Shown: positions 48,165 through 58,260 of the stretch, piece by piece | Layout: the number at the start of each line of letters is the position of its first letter | Numbering within the stretch: the first letter of the stretch is position 1 | Source: Sistotremastrum niveocremeum HHB9708 | Lineage: Eukaryota > Basidiomycota > Agaricomycetes > Sistotremastrales > Sistotremastraceae | Length of the DNA stretch: 64,000 nt | Assembly: GCA_001630475.1 (NCBI GenBank) | Contig: KV419398.1 | Span: forward strand, 781,825-845,824 | Direction: 5' to 3' | Program-made: the position numbers and the translations under genes | Notes under the pieces: generated by a model | What the model was told of the DNA's origin: nothing | What the model saw: only the letters and a program-made list of their open reading frames with translations | Databases searched by the model: none

Positions 48165-49206
48165 TCAATCGTCAATCACAATCACATCTCTACTCCCGCT
48201 ACTGCTCGCAGTCGTCACGTCGGACCCATCACTAATCCTCTTCCTTCGACCATTCTGGTCATTCGACTCGGGCTTCCTCTTTCGTCCAGCCACCGGTGTT
48301 GGGGGATCAGAGTCTGTCAGATCGATAGGCACCGACAGATCCGTGCTGGGAGCAACGGGGTGTCGTGCGGCTCTTCGGGGTCTGACATTTCGTATAGGTG
48401 CGAGTGTAGGTCCGGGCACCGGCTGTGACGAGATGACAGAGGGTGGCTTTGACGAGGATGATTTTGAAGGGAGAGCGTAGAGTTGGACGTATTGACGAGC
48501 GGTCTCATCGTGCGCTTTGCGGCTGCGGGTATATTGTGTGGCTATTTGGGGCACTGGAAATCAAGGTTAGGGGTGGCTCGTCGTCAATCAGCATGTACTC
48601 ACCCAGCGGGTCCTCTGAATAGTAACAAGGAGAAAAGTGGATATCAGAAGAGTGTGAGGGAACGTGTGGTAGGACGTACTGGGGTTCGGATCGGTGAGGA
48701 GCGACGAGAGGCTTAGCATGGCTTTGTACAAGCTCAATGCTGGCGACCAGTTATTCTTCAACAGATCCATGCATACATTCCCCCTTTCCGAGATATTCAT
48801 GTGATATATACTGTTCCAGAGCCATAGGTCAGCCGTGCTGCATGCGTGGGCGGTTAGAGGGTGAAGCCACCCACCGAGTTGCAAAGGTCACTTTCGGCGC
48901 TGAGAATCTGAAACACGTCACAATATTCATTAGAATTCCCGCAGTCATGGATGGCATCTTGAACGTACGGATAGTCGGCTGGGAGCACAATGTCGACTTG
49001 AAACAGCCCGCCTTCGTAGACGCTTCCCTCAGGTCCAGGTAACATCGCCTTCCACTCGAACAGATTATCATCCTTCGGGCCCAGAGTCATCTTTCCAAGA
49101 TCCTCTTTCGCAAGGTCGGCAATCTCGCGATGTACTCTATCAAACTTGGTCGTCAGTATCCTCCAAGACGCACTGCACTGCATAACACCCACCGCTTGAT
49201 GGTCAT
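48165..49206 (-). CDS. Ubiquitin-conjugating enzyme (E2) with a SUMO-interaction-like tail
   Basis: Exons include 49206-49193, 49136-48969, 48907-48875 and one starting at 48810. The start gives MTIKRVHREIADLAKEDLG, a UBE2D-like helix. The core continues FEWKAMLPGPEGSVYEGGLF, DYPFSAPKVTFATRIYHMN, the catalytic Cys in GNVCMDLLKNNWSPALS, and SLLTDPNP then DPLVPQIA, all typical UBE2D-type blocks. The usual HPN triad is HMN here. A tail of about 90 residues past the E2 fold is Pro/Arg/Ser-rich and has two SUMO-interaction-like motifs: VPIDLTDSD and the final DVIVIDD. So this is a class III-like E2 with a C-terminal extension, possibly SUMO-directed. Convergent with the ING gene 198 bp away. Confidence 0.85.
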
Positions 49207-51375
49207 CTTATATAATAACACACAAAATCGAGAAAAAATTAGAGAGGAAGATGTGGGTATGAGGAGAGACGACTGACTTGACTAGGTTGTGAGGGCTTTG
49301 AGTGCGAGAACATGACTGACGACAACAGAGCAGGGAACGAGCGTTGGGAAGGAACGAAAGGGTGGAACGCCTCAGGGCGAGAAGAATGAATGGGCCGAAG
49401 AGCACGTGATCGCGTTTCAGCGTTGTTTGGTCGCCAAACAAGCCGGCTTTCGGCCCATTTCGGAAGGATGATCTGCCACATCATTCATGTCCTCAAGTTA
49501 TCCTGAGCATTGTATACGATCTACACAGCCATTATGTGCGCAAACCAACACATTTTCATTATCTATTGACGTCAATTTGGGCCCTTTTGCCCATGGTGGG
49601 ACCAGAACATCGTTTTGGGGTGTAAGTGGGGACGTTAGGACCGCGTTCATTCTGTGTCAGATGTCTGGACTCTGCATCAATAGGACTATTAGGTAGTGAG
49701 ATTGAAAGGAATGAGGACGAAATAAAGTTGAACCTCCGTGGGCTAAATATCATTGAAGTCTCGCAGACATAACAGCGCACGAAAATAGAAGAACAATGTT
49801 TGCATCAGAAGGTCTTGTTTCCCAGGCCAATCGAAGGTCGGCAGAGAACTTGAGCCTCAGAATCGCGGCGAGAATCATTGCTGATCACCGTGACGGAGCT
49901 ACACATATCGTTGATTTTTCCGATGGGCCAGTCGACGCCGTGTCCGTCCTCAAGCAAAAAAGGGGACAACAGCAGGAAATCGTTCATCGGTACCGCAGGT
50001 GCGGCAGTTTCAGCAACGAGTATAACCTCTTCCAAGCAGATTGAGGTTCATGCCGTCCGCCGAATCTTGTTCGCTTGATGGAAGAAGATGGAAGAAGCCT
50101 GTTTCGCCGTGACTTCTGGCCGCGGAAAAATTCAACAAAGAATATGCATACCAGGAAGAGTTCCGTCAGTCAGCGGCAGTGTGCAAGAAAAGGCCCCGTG
50201 AGCAAGATTGACGATGGGTCTAAAGGATTGGCCAGCAGGCTGTCGTCCAAAGTGGGAGGCGGAGTGAGAACGAAAGCTTGAAGGCATGTCGGCCGATTTT
50301 GAGCCCTCAGAGCGAGATGGAGGACCGCCACCACCTTGCGCCTATTTCGAGTTGTTCGAGCACCGGTATGAATACCACTACCATGTATTCTGTCATCTCT
50401 TTGCTCCAGCAGAGAAACGCTAGGAAACCCCAGGCAGAGGGAACGATGGAGACTGGGTCGAATAGGGGTCTGGAGTCTGGACGAGAAATCCATCGAGGGC
50501 TGGGATTGGGTGAATACCGCTAACAGACATATGTTTCAGTGAGCTCACCTATCATATCATGCATGGAGATGTGAAGCTCGACAAGTCGCCGCGGCAGCGT
50601 CTGCCTATTCGCCCAGACTCTACCCTTCTAATCGCTGTCCTGGAAATGGAGGCGACAGTCGCGAACGCTGATTGTTGAAGAGTCAAATCTCTGTAGCCTT
50701 CCTCTCGGACAAACTCACGAGTATGGGCGTAATCCAGAATGTAGATCAGAGATGTCAATGACGATGCTTGCTCAGCCGGCGGTTGCGAGATTGAATATTG
50801 AATCGTTGTACAATTTTAAGCCGGTTCGTCCACGGAAATCGATCCTGGGCTCGTAATTGTGAAATTTATGGGTCGGAGCGCTCCCAATATGTTGCATCAT
50901 GTCTAAGAACAACATCATGATCCTGCAAAGGCGGGAATCCAATCAAATGGGAGACCAACCATGAATACCGTCCTCAGGCTCACTCAGGCTGACTGCTCGT
51001 CTTGAGAATCGGGGTCATCAGGATCATCCCAGCTTCCACGATTATGCTGCTGGATTAGATAACCCAGCCTAATATGAAGACCATGGTGCAGAATGCAGAG
51101 ACCGAAGAGAAACGAGGAGATCGAACGGAAGCAATATCATATAATATTGACCCTGACAGGCACGTGCACACAGGCCCAGGCCCCCGCAAAGCTGACTGGC
51201 GCCATTCATGATTTAAGAGACTCAGAGTTCTCATTGAGAGTGTGAGTGACAACCTTGTCAGGAGATAGAGGAGCATGATACAGATTTATTTTCATAGAGA
51301 GTTCCATTATAATATTGCTGCGAACGAACGAACTCTCCGAGTAACTCAACCAAAATGAAATAAAATAACGAAACG
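49207..51375. other. 2.2 kb with no recognisable gene
   Basis: Facing frames at 49796-50044 (+) and 49805-50035 (-) cover the same DNA and neither has a domain. A hydrophobic minus-strand stretch near 51180-51060 (SAFCTMVFILGWVI) could be an exon remnant of a membrane protein. Nothing else. Confidence 0.35.
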
Positions 51376-51643
51376 CAGACGAGGTCCTGAATTCCCTCCA
51401 CCTAGTGAACCACAAATCCGTCCCTACCGGACCGATCATTACCTGGCTTAACCAGATAAGGTGGACAGTTTGGTGTTTCTATGAGTTAACCAGAATCGCC
51501 AAACAGGTTACACATCTTATCGGCCGGTAGAGAACCAAAGCTGCCGCGATCCTACGAAGGCAAGCTAGAGTTGAACCTGGGTCGCGACATCCAGTTACTC
51601 TAGCCCTGCAGCCCGGCGCTCTACCAACACAACTACGCCCCCT
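51376..51643 (-). repeat. tRNA-derived SINE-like repeat, copy F (diverged subfamily)
   Basis: Minus-strand head GGGGGCGTAGTTGTGTTGG and then TAGAGCGCC is close to a real tRNA 5' half, with B-box-like GGTTCAACTC downstream. The stretch between the boxes (TAACTGGATGTCGCGACCC) matches copies A-E, while the body has diverged (CCTAGTGAACCACAAATC block shared with copy G only). Confidence 0.75.
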
Positions 51644-51971
51644 GTTAACATATAGAGTGATCACGCGTTTAAGAGCCTTTTTTCGCCTTCTTTGATTTGA
51701 TTTTGGGGGGAAAAGTCGTGTGGTCGCATTCAGAAGGGTTGGTGTTCATGCTTGCGTTTGTGTTCAACCGTCTAGCGCCCTTCATTTGCCCTTCATGAGA
51801 GCAGCGGCGGCATGTAGCCTCGCAACGCGCACAATTACACTATAACCAGAACCTGGTGAACTGGTATAAAAAATAAAAAGGGGTGGGTCTAACCTTGATC
51901 TCAGAGTCTAGTCCTCACAAAGGAGCGGTTGCGGTTAATCGTATACAAAAATAGTTCAGATATCAAAAACA

Positions 51972-52243
51972 CAGACGAGATTCTGAATTCCCTCCACCTA
52001 GTGAACCACAAATCAGGCCGCACGGACTGATCATCATCCCCCGCCCTCATCCCGGTATGAGGTGGCCAGTTCGGTGTTACGACGAGTTAACCAGAATCGC
52101 CCCACAGGTTCCGCTTCATCGCCCAGTTAAGCGCGCAAATTGCTACCATCACACGACAGCGAACTGGAGTTGAACCTGGGTCGCGACATCCAGTATTCCA
52201 GCCCTGCAATTTACGCGCTCTTCCGGCACGACTACGCCCCCCG
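51972..52243 (-). repeat. tRNA-derived SINE-like repeat, copy G (diverged subfamily)
   Basis: Second member of the F-type subfamily, same orientation, 330 bp further on. It shares the tail start CAGACGAG, the CCTAGTGAACCACAAATC block and the B-box region GGTTCAACTC; its head reads GGGGGGCGTAGTCGTGCCGG. About 50 bp outside the head are also alike in F and G. Confidence 0.75.
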
Positions 52244-53607
52244 TTAAAACCTATGGTGTTAACTTCGCTCTAAGCCATTTTTGCCGTGTTTGGGGGAAAT
52301 TATGAAATAGTTCATATCGGTTCTGTCTGTAGTGAGCGTACGACTCCCAAGCTGACATCCAAGGGCCGTTACAGTGCAGCATATTCCCCCTTGGCATAGT
52401 CGCCCCTCAAACGAGTCCAGAACATGGATAATTGCGGTTCAATAAGGATTACCATTCGATGTCACGATTCAATTGACGATAGAGTGCTACAGCATTACGG
52501 TCGTGAGAAGAGTTCTGATATATCTCAAGGTACCAGAAGCTTACAACATTTAGGCTCAGGCGACCTTCAGCATTGTATCATCACTGAGCAAAAATTGAAT
52601 AAATGTCGGAGTGCATCATAGGTCGCTCAGAGCAAGGATCTTGGAGTTCACAAGTACGCTGTCGGAGCATAACTCTAACACCTCGTCAATAAACAAGAGC
52701 GTTAAAAATGGACATCACTCACCGCAGACCATGACAGCGATACAATCGAAAGTGCGGGAATTGTCAGGCTTCGGGATTACTAGTAAGACTCGAAGCACTC
52801 AAGGATGTGCTTGAAGGGTTCAACTTGAAAGACGAGACGAGGAGCTGGTGTATTAATCTGAACCTCCGTTAGTCGTCGCAGATGCAGGCGAAAGAGGAAG
52901 GAACGTACCACAAATAAAGAAGGCTGCCATGGTCGTCGCATAACCGAGCTCTCCGACACGATCGCCTCCGAGTGACATCAAGGACGCTTATGCGAGCTGG
53001 AGCGACTGGGTGTCCCGACCCAGATCAAGCCTACTAGCAAGCTGCGATATTGACCTTTGTCATTAGCGTAGCCTTCCTCACAAGTGACACCTGCTGGATT
53101 CTGTGGTCCAAGATTCCAAGTCCCGCAAGTCGCATAGCAGAAATGGCAGATGAAACGTGTCAAATCTAGGTACAATAGCAAGTCGACCGTCAACATCATG
53201 AGCATGAACCGAGCTGGCGAGCTATTCCAAATGGATCACTTTGTGCGGTGGTAGGTTTTGGAGGACCGGACTGACTATGAACGTCTGATCACACAACGGA
53301 GGAAGTCAGATAGTGAGAATTTGAGGTTGTGGACTCGTCGAAGTCAGACATGCGCATTGAGTGTCGGGTTGTAGTGAAGGTGATGGACGGCTGCTTAGCG
53401 CTTATTCAAGTATTCACTCGGCAGACATGTGTAATAGTAGTAGAACCTGTGATTTTCACGATCGACAAAACGAGTCATACACGCAATAGGGACGAATAAA
53501 GAATAAATAAAAAAGGAAAGGCAGCGTAGAAAGTCAACGGCATCACAGGAACCAAGTAGAGCTCGAGCTTCCTAGAAGTCATCATAGGTGACAAAAAAAG
53601 GAGACCA
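52244..53607. other. 1.4 kb with no recognisable gene
   Basis: A minus-strand frame at 53205-52978 is Cys-rich with hydrophobic sequence (TRFICHFCYATCGTWNLG), and a nearby stretch reads GDRVGELGYATTMAAFF before a donor-like site (about 52910). These could be exon remnants of a membrane protein, but no model holds together. Confidence 0.3.
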
Positions 53608-55713
53608 TTAATAGGGTTTCCATGGAGGAGACTGGGCGCGTGAGTGTGGTCGAGTCGCTTTTGGGCGGGAACTGGATGGAGACTTTAGTTGTGCTGCTGT
53701 AGGACTCGTGACTGTCATATCCAGGCCGTTCGCGTTCGTCGAAGGGGTCGGAGCGGAAGTCTTCCTGTTCGTGGCCATGGGGAGCCTTGACGCCTTGGGT
53801 TTGGCCATTTCCGAAAAATTTTCAACTTTCTTCTCTGTGCTTGGATTGCCAGTTAACTCCTGAGTCGCGACAGATTGTTCCGTAAGTGAAAACTGAGAGG
53901 CCGCAGGGTCTTCCAGACGACGAGCTTCTCTTCGAAGTGATCCGGATGGACGACGATGCAATACCTCGGTAGAATCCAAATAGTCGGCCGCGGTAAAATC
54001 GTTTGTTTGGGCGAGAGCTTCTTGATTTGCCAGTCGTATGGGGGATCCGAGTAAAGAAGCCTGATTCGCTTGACTCAACGAAGGGAGTGTGCGTGCGGGT
54101 ACGGGGATGCTGCGTTCTTGAGAGGTCATAGCGTAGATGGCGGCCATGAGAGAAGGGGGGTGGTCGATGCTGACGTTTTCGGAGATGGCATTGGGGAAGG
54201 CACCCAAAAGAGCAATGTCTGTGTGCCTGTGCGCAGTGCGTACATTATGATCTGGTAAAACGGGTCTTGACCGGCTATGATCTGTGCGGGATCTTTTGTT
54301 GTGAGGTGCCTCGTCTGCGGTAGGCGACTGCCGCTTAGAAGTTTGCTTTCCCATCGATGAACCTTTTGCATGACTCGAATCATTGTCAGCACCTCCTGAC
54401 TCTTGAAGGTGATTATGCTCCGCTGTGTCCATCCATCTCATCATTGCAATGAGTCGGGGAAAGTAAGAGCCAAGCAATGTTTCTCGGACACATGGATCGG
54501 AAATGATCGTGAATAAGGGTTTGAGCCGATAGCCTTTGGAAAGCCAATGCTTAATATCGTCAAATTGTTTCGGTGTAATCTTCACAGAGAGGGTCAGATT
54601 TCAGAGCTTCAAGAAACTCGATAAGAGATCATACATGTTCAAGTGCCCTGGCTTTCAAGAGCTTTGATCTGTTGCAATCCCGGCAAGAGGTGAAGGAATG
54701 TGCACTTAGCACAGGCGAGGAATGTTCGGACAGGACCGGGAACGATCTGATATAGATGGGGGCCAGAAACTTAAGTGTCCGGACCCAAGTAGGGGCTAGC
54801 GCTTCGTGCTCCAGAGTGCATCCGGCTGCATGGCTCATCTCCATTGTTGGTAGCAGTATTTGTGCAGTAAACGTCAGCATATATGAGTCGCCCCTCTCGT
54901 CGACCTCCTGAACTCGGCAAAGAAGCTCCTGTAATACGTGTCGGAATTGTAAGATACTGGAATCGTCGGGGACATTGCAATCGGATAAGAGTGTCTTGAT
55001 GCACTGCCTGGCAATTTTCCATTGGCAGAGGTCGGTACAGGCGAAAACGATGCTGAGTAAAGCGCTTCGTATTTGATTGACTTCGTTGACATCAGACGAC
55101 TTCGACATCCACGACTCTTTCAGCGCATTCGAAACGACAGGGAAGATGGAGATTCTGGATACTTCAGGGAGATTTAGGATAGAAGGAAGGAGGCTAGAAA
55201 GAATATGAGTATTTCGAAGGTAGAAAGTATCGGAAAGATCAAGCTTTACCGCTTTTTGAGTAAGTTCAACGCGCGCGCAGAACCATTGCAGTGCAAAGAG
55301 AGGCAACACAGCGTTTCAACGATCTCTTGAAAAAGCGATTTGCCGGCGTGGTCGGTGACAGCAGACAGCAGAGAAGTCGCATGCTGATCCAAAAATTTCT
55401 CCAGATGCGATCGCGTGTCAGGAGGTACTCCTGTCTTCGAGACTACCGTGCGAGCTGCGGCAGCCACATTTCTGCGGAGATTGTCTACTTCAAGCGTCTG
55501 CGCTTGGTGACTAGCCTCGAACTGCTCAAAGAAACCCAATACATGGGCGGTGAGCCCCGGCTCCGCTGTTGCCACACATTTCTCTGACAATGACATTAGC
55601 ATCTCTATCCAGATGGAATCCGCCTTCGCTGGCGTTACGGTTGGATGATTCTGAGCTTCGGCGCCATTCGCAAAGATAGGAGCCTGGTTTGAGTCACCGT
55701 TTGACGTCGACAT
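53608..55713 (-). CDS. Orphan C-x2-C-N family protein, member 3
   Basis: Three exons (55713-55250, 55193-54635, 54579-53608) join in frame to 664 residues, shorter than members 1 and 2 because the disordered tail is shorter. The helical half shares with the others the pattern ...FLDQHATSLLSAVTDH... LNLLKKR before intron 1 and ends in FTSCRDCNRSKLLKARALEH (Cys 325 and 328), directly followed by the family's phase-0 intron. Intron 1 has the same phase (2) as in member 2. After it, QFDDIKHWLSKGYRLKPLF keeps the spacing of member 2. The tail is Ser/Pro/Arg-rich with a possible nuclear signal (KQTSKRQS... HNKRSRTDHSRSR). It is the most diverged of the three. No recognised domain. Confidence 0.8.
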
Positions 55714-56545
55714 GGTCTAGGAATGCGCGTGAACACATCAGTCCCGGGAAAATGATAGAGGCTTACTCTTATATAAAGATGTATGATCTTGTAGCTGATG
55801 GGCCAGCCTTAGAGAAGAGTGATAGTCGTGAACGTAAATTCTCAATATTAATGTCGTCGATGACGGAGGAAACAAAGAGAACCTACATCCGGCGGAGTTT
55901 GAACGCCTAGCCTTCAACTGCATTATCTTCGCTGGAATTCAAAAAAAAGAAGGAAAACGTGCTCTGGCTACCGCAGATAGGCTACCCGTGATCAAGACCT
56001 TGCGGCTTTCTATTTACCAGACATTCTCTAGTCTCTGAGCATCCACATTTCTCCACAGAATTGAAGTTGTGCCTCTCGAGCTCCTGGGTTCTCGTTTCTA
56101 GTCACCCGGACCAGCTGGACCGTTCTTTGTCGTCACGACTATTCTTCGCTCATACCTGCCAGTGCAGTTTCGGAATCGAAGTAACTTTGTCACCAGGTTC
56201 TGAACCCAGAGTCGCCCACCATTTCACTCTTTCAATGTGTGCTCAATGATATCATCGACGCCAAGGCCTGTGCTCTTGATTTTCCCGTCTAATATTCAGC
56301 AAGTCTAAATCATCTATCCGCAAGGATTACATCGCTTCTCTGTCGGCGTAGCCTTTGTTGACGTCGTTTTTATAAGCCTCCTCAAGCTCTATTCTGACCT
56401 CCCGAAGATGAGCGATACTCCAGCGATTCCTGGCCCGATAAACGGCCGACATCACCTGAGGCCTTTGCTCTGCGCCGTCGTGATGGCTAGCTCTCCGATT
56501 CTTTTCCGTTTCGGGGATGCAGTCGGCGTGTCGCTGGCTGGCTGA
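55714..56545. other. Intergenic, promoters at both ends
   Basis: A TATA-type box for member 3 lies at the left and one for the CBM1 gene at the right (both listed separately). Short frames between them have no features. Confidence 0.4.
55768..55778 (-). promoter_or_regulatory. TATA box of family member 3
   Basis: CTTTATATAAG on the minus strand about 55 bp before the ATG at 55713. Confidence 0.5.
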
Positions 56546-56552
56546 TATAAAG
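56546..56552 (+). promoter_or_regulatory. TATA box of the CBM1 gene
   Basis: TATAAAG about 50 bp before the ATG at 56600; same type and spacing as the box before the glucuronoyl esterase. Confidence 0.6.
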
Positions 56553-56599
56553 TACTCTAAGCTAGCTCGATGGCCATTGGATCACTCGTCGGTGCAGTC

Positions 56600-57718
56600 A
56601 TGTTCAACTTCAACTTGAAGGCCGTCGTTCTCGCCGCTGTCGTTGCACACGTTGCTGCGCAATCTCCCCAGTACGGCCAAGTTCGTGATCCAGTACTGCT
56701 ATATATGATGGGCGTTTTCAATTGACATTCGTTCTGTCAGTGCGGTGGTATTGGCTGGAGCGGTGCTACTACCTGTACCTCTGGTTGGACTTGCACATAC
56801 AGCAATCCTTACTACAGCCAGGTGTGTACAATAAATGAAAACAACCTCAGATCATTGACGCGTTCACTCAAGTGTCTCCCCGGTGCCTCGACTTCGTCCA
56901 CGACTTCAAAGTCTTCCACGACCACCTCCTCAACCACCAAGTCGACCACGACCACCTCTTCAACCACCAAGTCGACCACGACCACGACCACTTCGTCAAC
57001 TTCAAAGTCCACCTCGACAACTACCTCCACGACTTCTACGACTTCCACCACCTCCACCTCGCCGTCAGGAACGGCTACTGCTGGACCTACCGGACCTACT
57101 TTGCTCCCTAACAACCTCTGGATTCGTGCTGTTGTGAGTACTTTCGTACTTTCGATGTATGCTATCCAACGCTAGCTCGATGAATAGGAAGCTCCCAACT
57201 TCCACAAATACCTCCAGTCTTCAGTCTCAGGACAACCCGGTCCGGCAGTCTTCGGCTCATACACCACTGCTGCTCAGTTCCAGATCGTGAACGGACAACT
57301 CGAACAGCAACTCGGCGGCGGCGCAGTGCTCTATCTCAACGGTAAGCGATGTTCTATACCTCACTTGAATACCCTCTGACCGAAGTACGTATTTCAGTCA
57401 CTCCCCAGAACAGCACTACCCAGACTTACCTCTCGACCTTCTTCTCCACGACCGCACCGACTACCGGTACCTGGGCATTCCAGGGTGATGGCCTTACTTG
57501 GACCGCGCCTGGTGTCAGCCGTCAGAACAACGGTGCATTCCTCGCTTGCGGCGATGCTACCACCCCTAGCGTCAACATTAACCTCGGAGCGTAAGTTATC
57601 TATTATCCCGACCGCACAAACTCAAACTGATACCTTAATCAGTTATGCGTACATGACTCCCGCTGGATGTGCCGATGAAACTCTCAACTACTACAACGGG
57701 GCCACCGCTGTCAACTAA
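56600..57718 (+). CDS. Secreted CBM1 (cellulose-binding) protein with Thr/Ser linker and unknown C-terminal domain
   Basis: The start at 56600 gives the signal peptide [20 protein letters not shown]. After an intron the CBM1 is complete: [15 protein letters not shown] and then [13 protein letters not shown], with four Cys and the aromatic face. A further intron lies within it. Then comes a 60-70 residue Thr/Ser linker (56885-57080) and a C-terminal domain of about 150 residues ([18 protein letters not shown]... AYMTPAGC) split by three introns (near 57135, 57342, 57594). The end is TAVN, stop 57718. The C-terminal domain has no known glycoside hydrolase or LPMO signature; short aromatic and Gln/Asn-rich blocks suggest a beta-rich fold. 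Likely acts on cellulose outside the cell; activity unknown. Confidence 0.82.
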
Positions 57719-57881
57719 AATGTTCGTTTTGAGTTTGGTAGTGTCTAAACGAGGATATCCAACCATGGTGACTTATATTGCATTGCATCACTAAGACTAT
57801 CTAAATAAATTACGCTTGGCGTTTGACAAGAAAAGACTGATCATGCCTCAATTGCGAGACTGCTTTGTTTTACTCAAAATC

Positions 57882-58067
57882 ATGTTGTGTGTGGAACAAC
57901 GGTGATAGTCGAAAATCATTGGCGGAGCACGAAATTTCCTAGGAAGCTGGACGCCAACGCGTAGGTTCAAAATTTCAAACCCCGACCATCCGCGTAGCGG
58001 AGGGGTTTAGGTCAAGCCGCGTCAAACGACATGGTACTTGAAAACGCTATTGTTCCACCCACAATCA
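57882..58067. repeat. Short imperfect inverted repeat (186 bp)
   Basis: TTGTGTGTGGAACAA near 57885 and its near-complement TTGTTCCACCCACAA near 58050 face each other over about 150 bp. Between them the sequence contains CCGCGTAGCGGAGGGGTTT. It could be a tiny MITE or a hairpin at the edge of the DUF6589 locus. No target duplication confirmed. Confidence 0.35.
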
Positions 58068-58260
58068 TCCGAATGCCCCAAATCCTTTTTGAGCCTGTTC
58101 ATGAGAGTCTAAACTTGTTCATTAAATTTTTTTAGCGACGAAAATGTATCTGTGGGATCGTCGCTCTTCGTGCCGGTTTCCGCCGTTGAAAATATCACGA
58201 AAATCTTGATACAGCTAACGGGAAGGCCGTTTGAGCTGATTCTTGCTCTGGTGTATAGAT

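Noticed and set aside
49796-50044. Small protein gene (82 codons, +)
   Set aside because: The opposite strand is equally open, no introns, promoter or domain; probably chance.
51560-51643. True tRNA gene
   Set aside because: Head and B-box are tRNA-like, but the 3' acceptor half does not pair with the 5' end and the same unit recurs with a shared 200-base body, so it is a tRNA-derived repeat.
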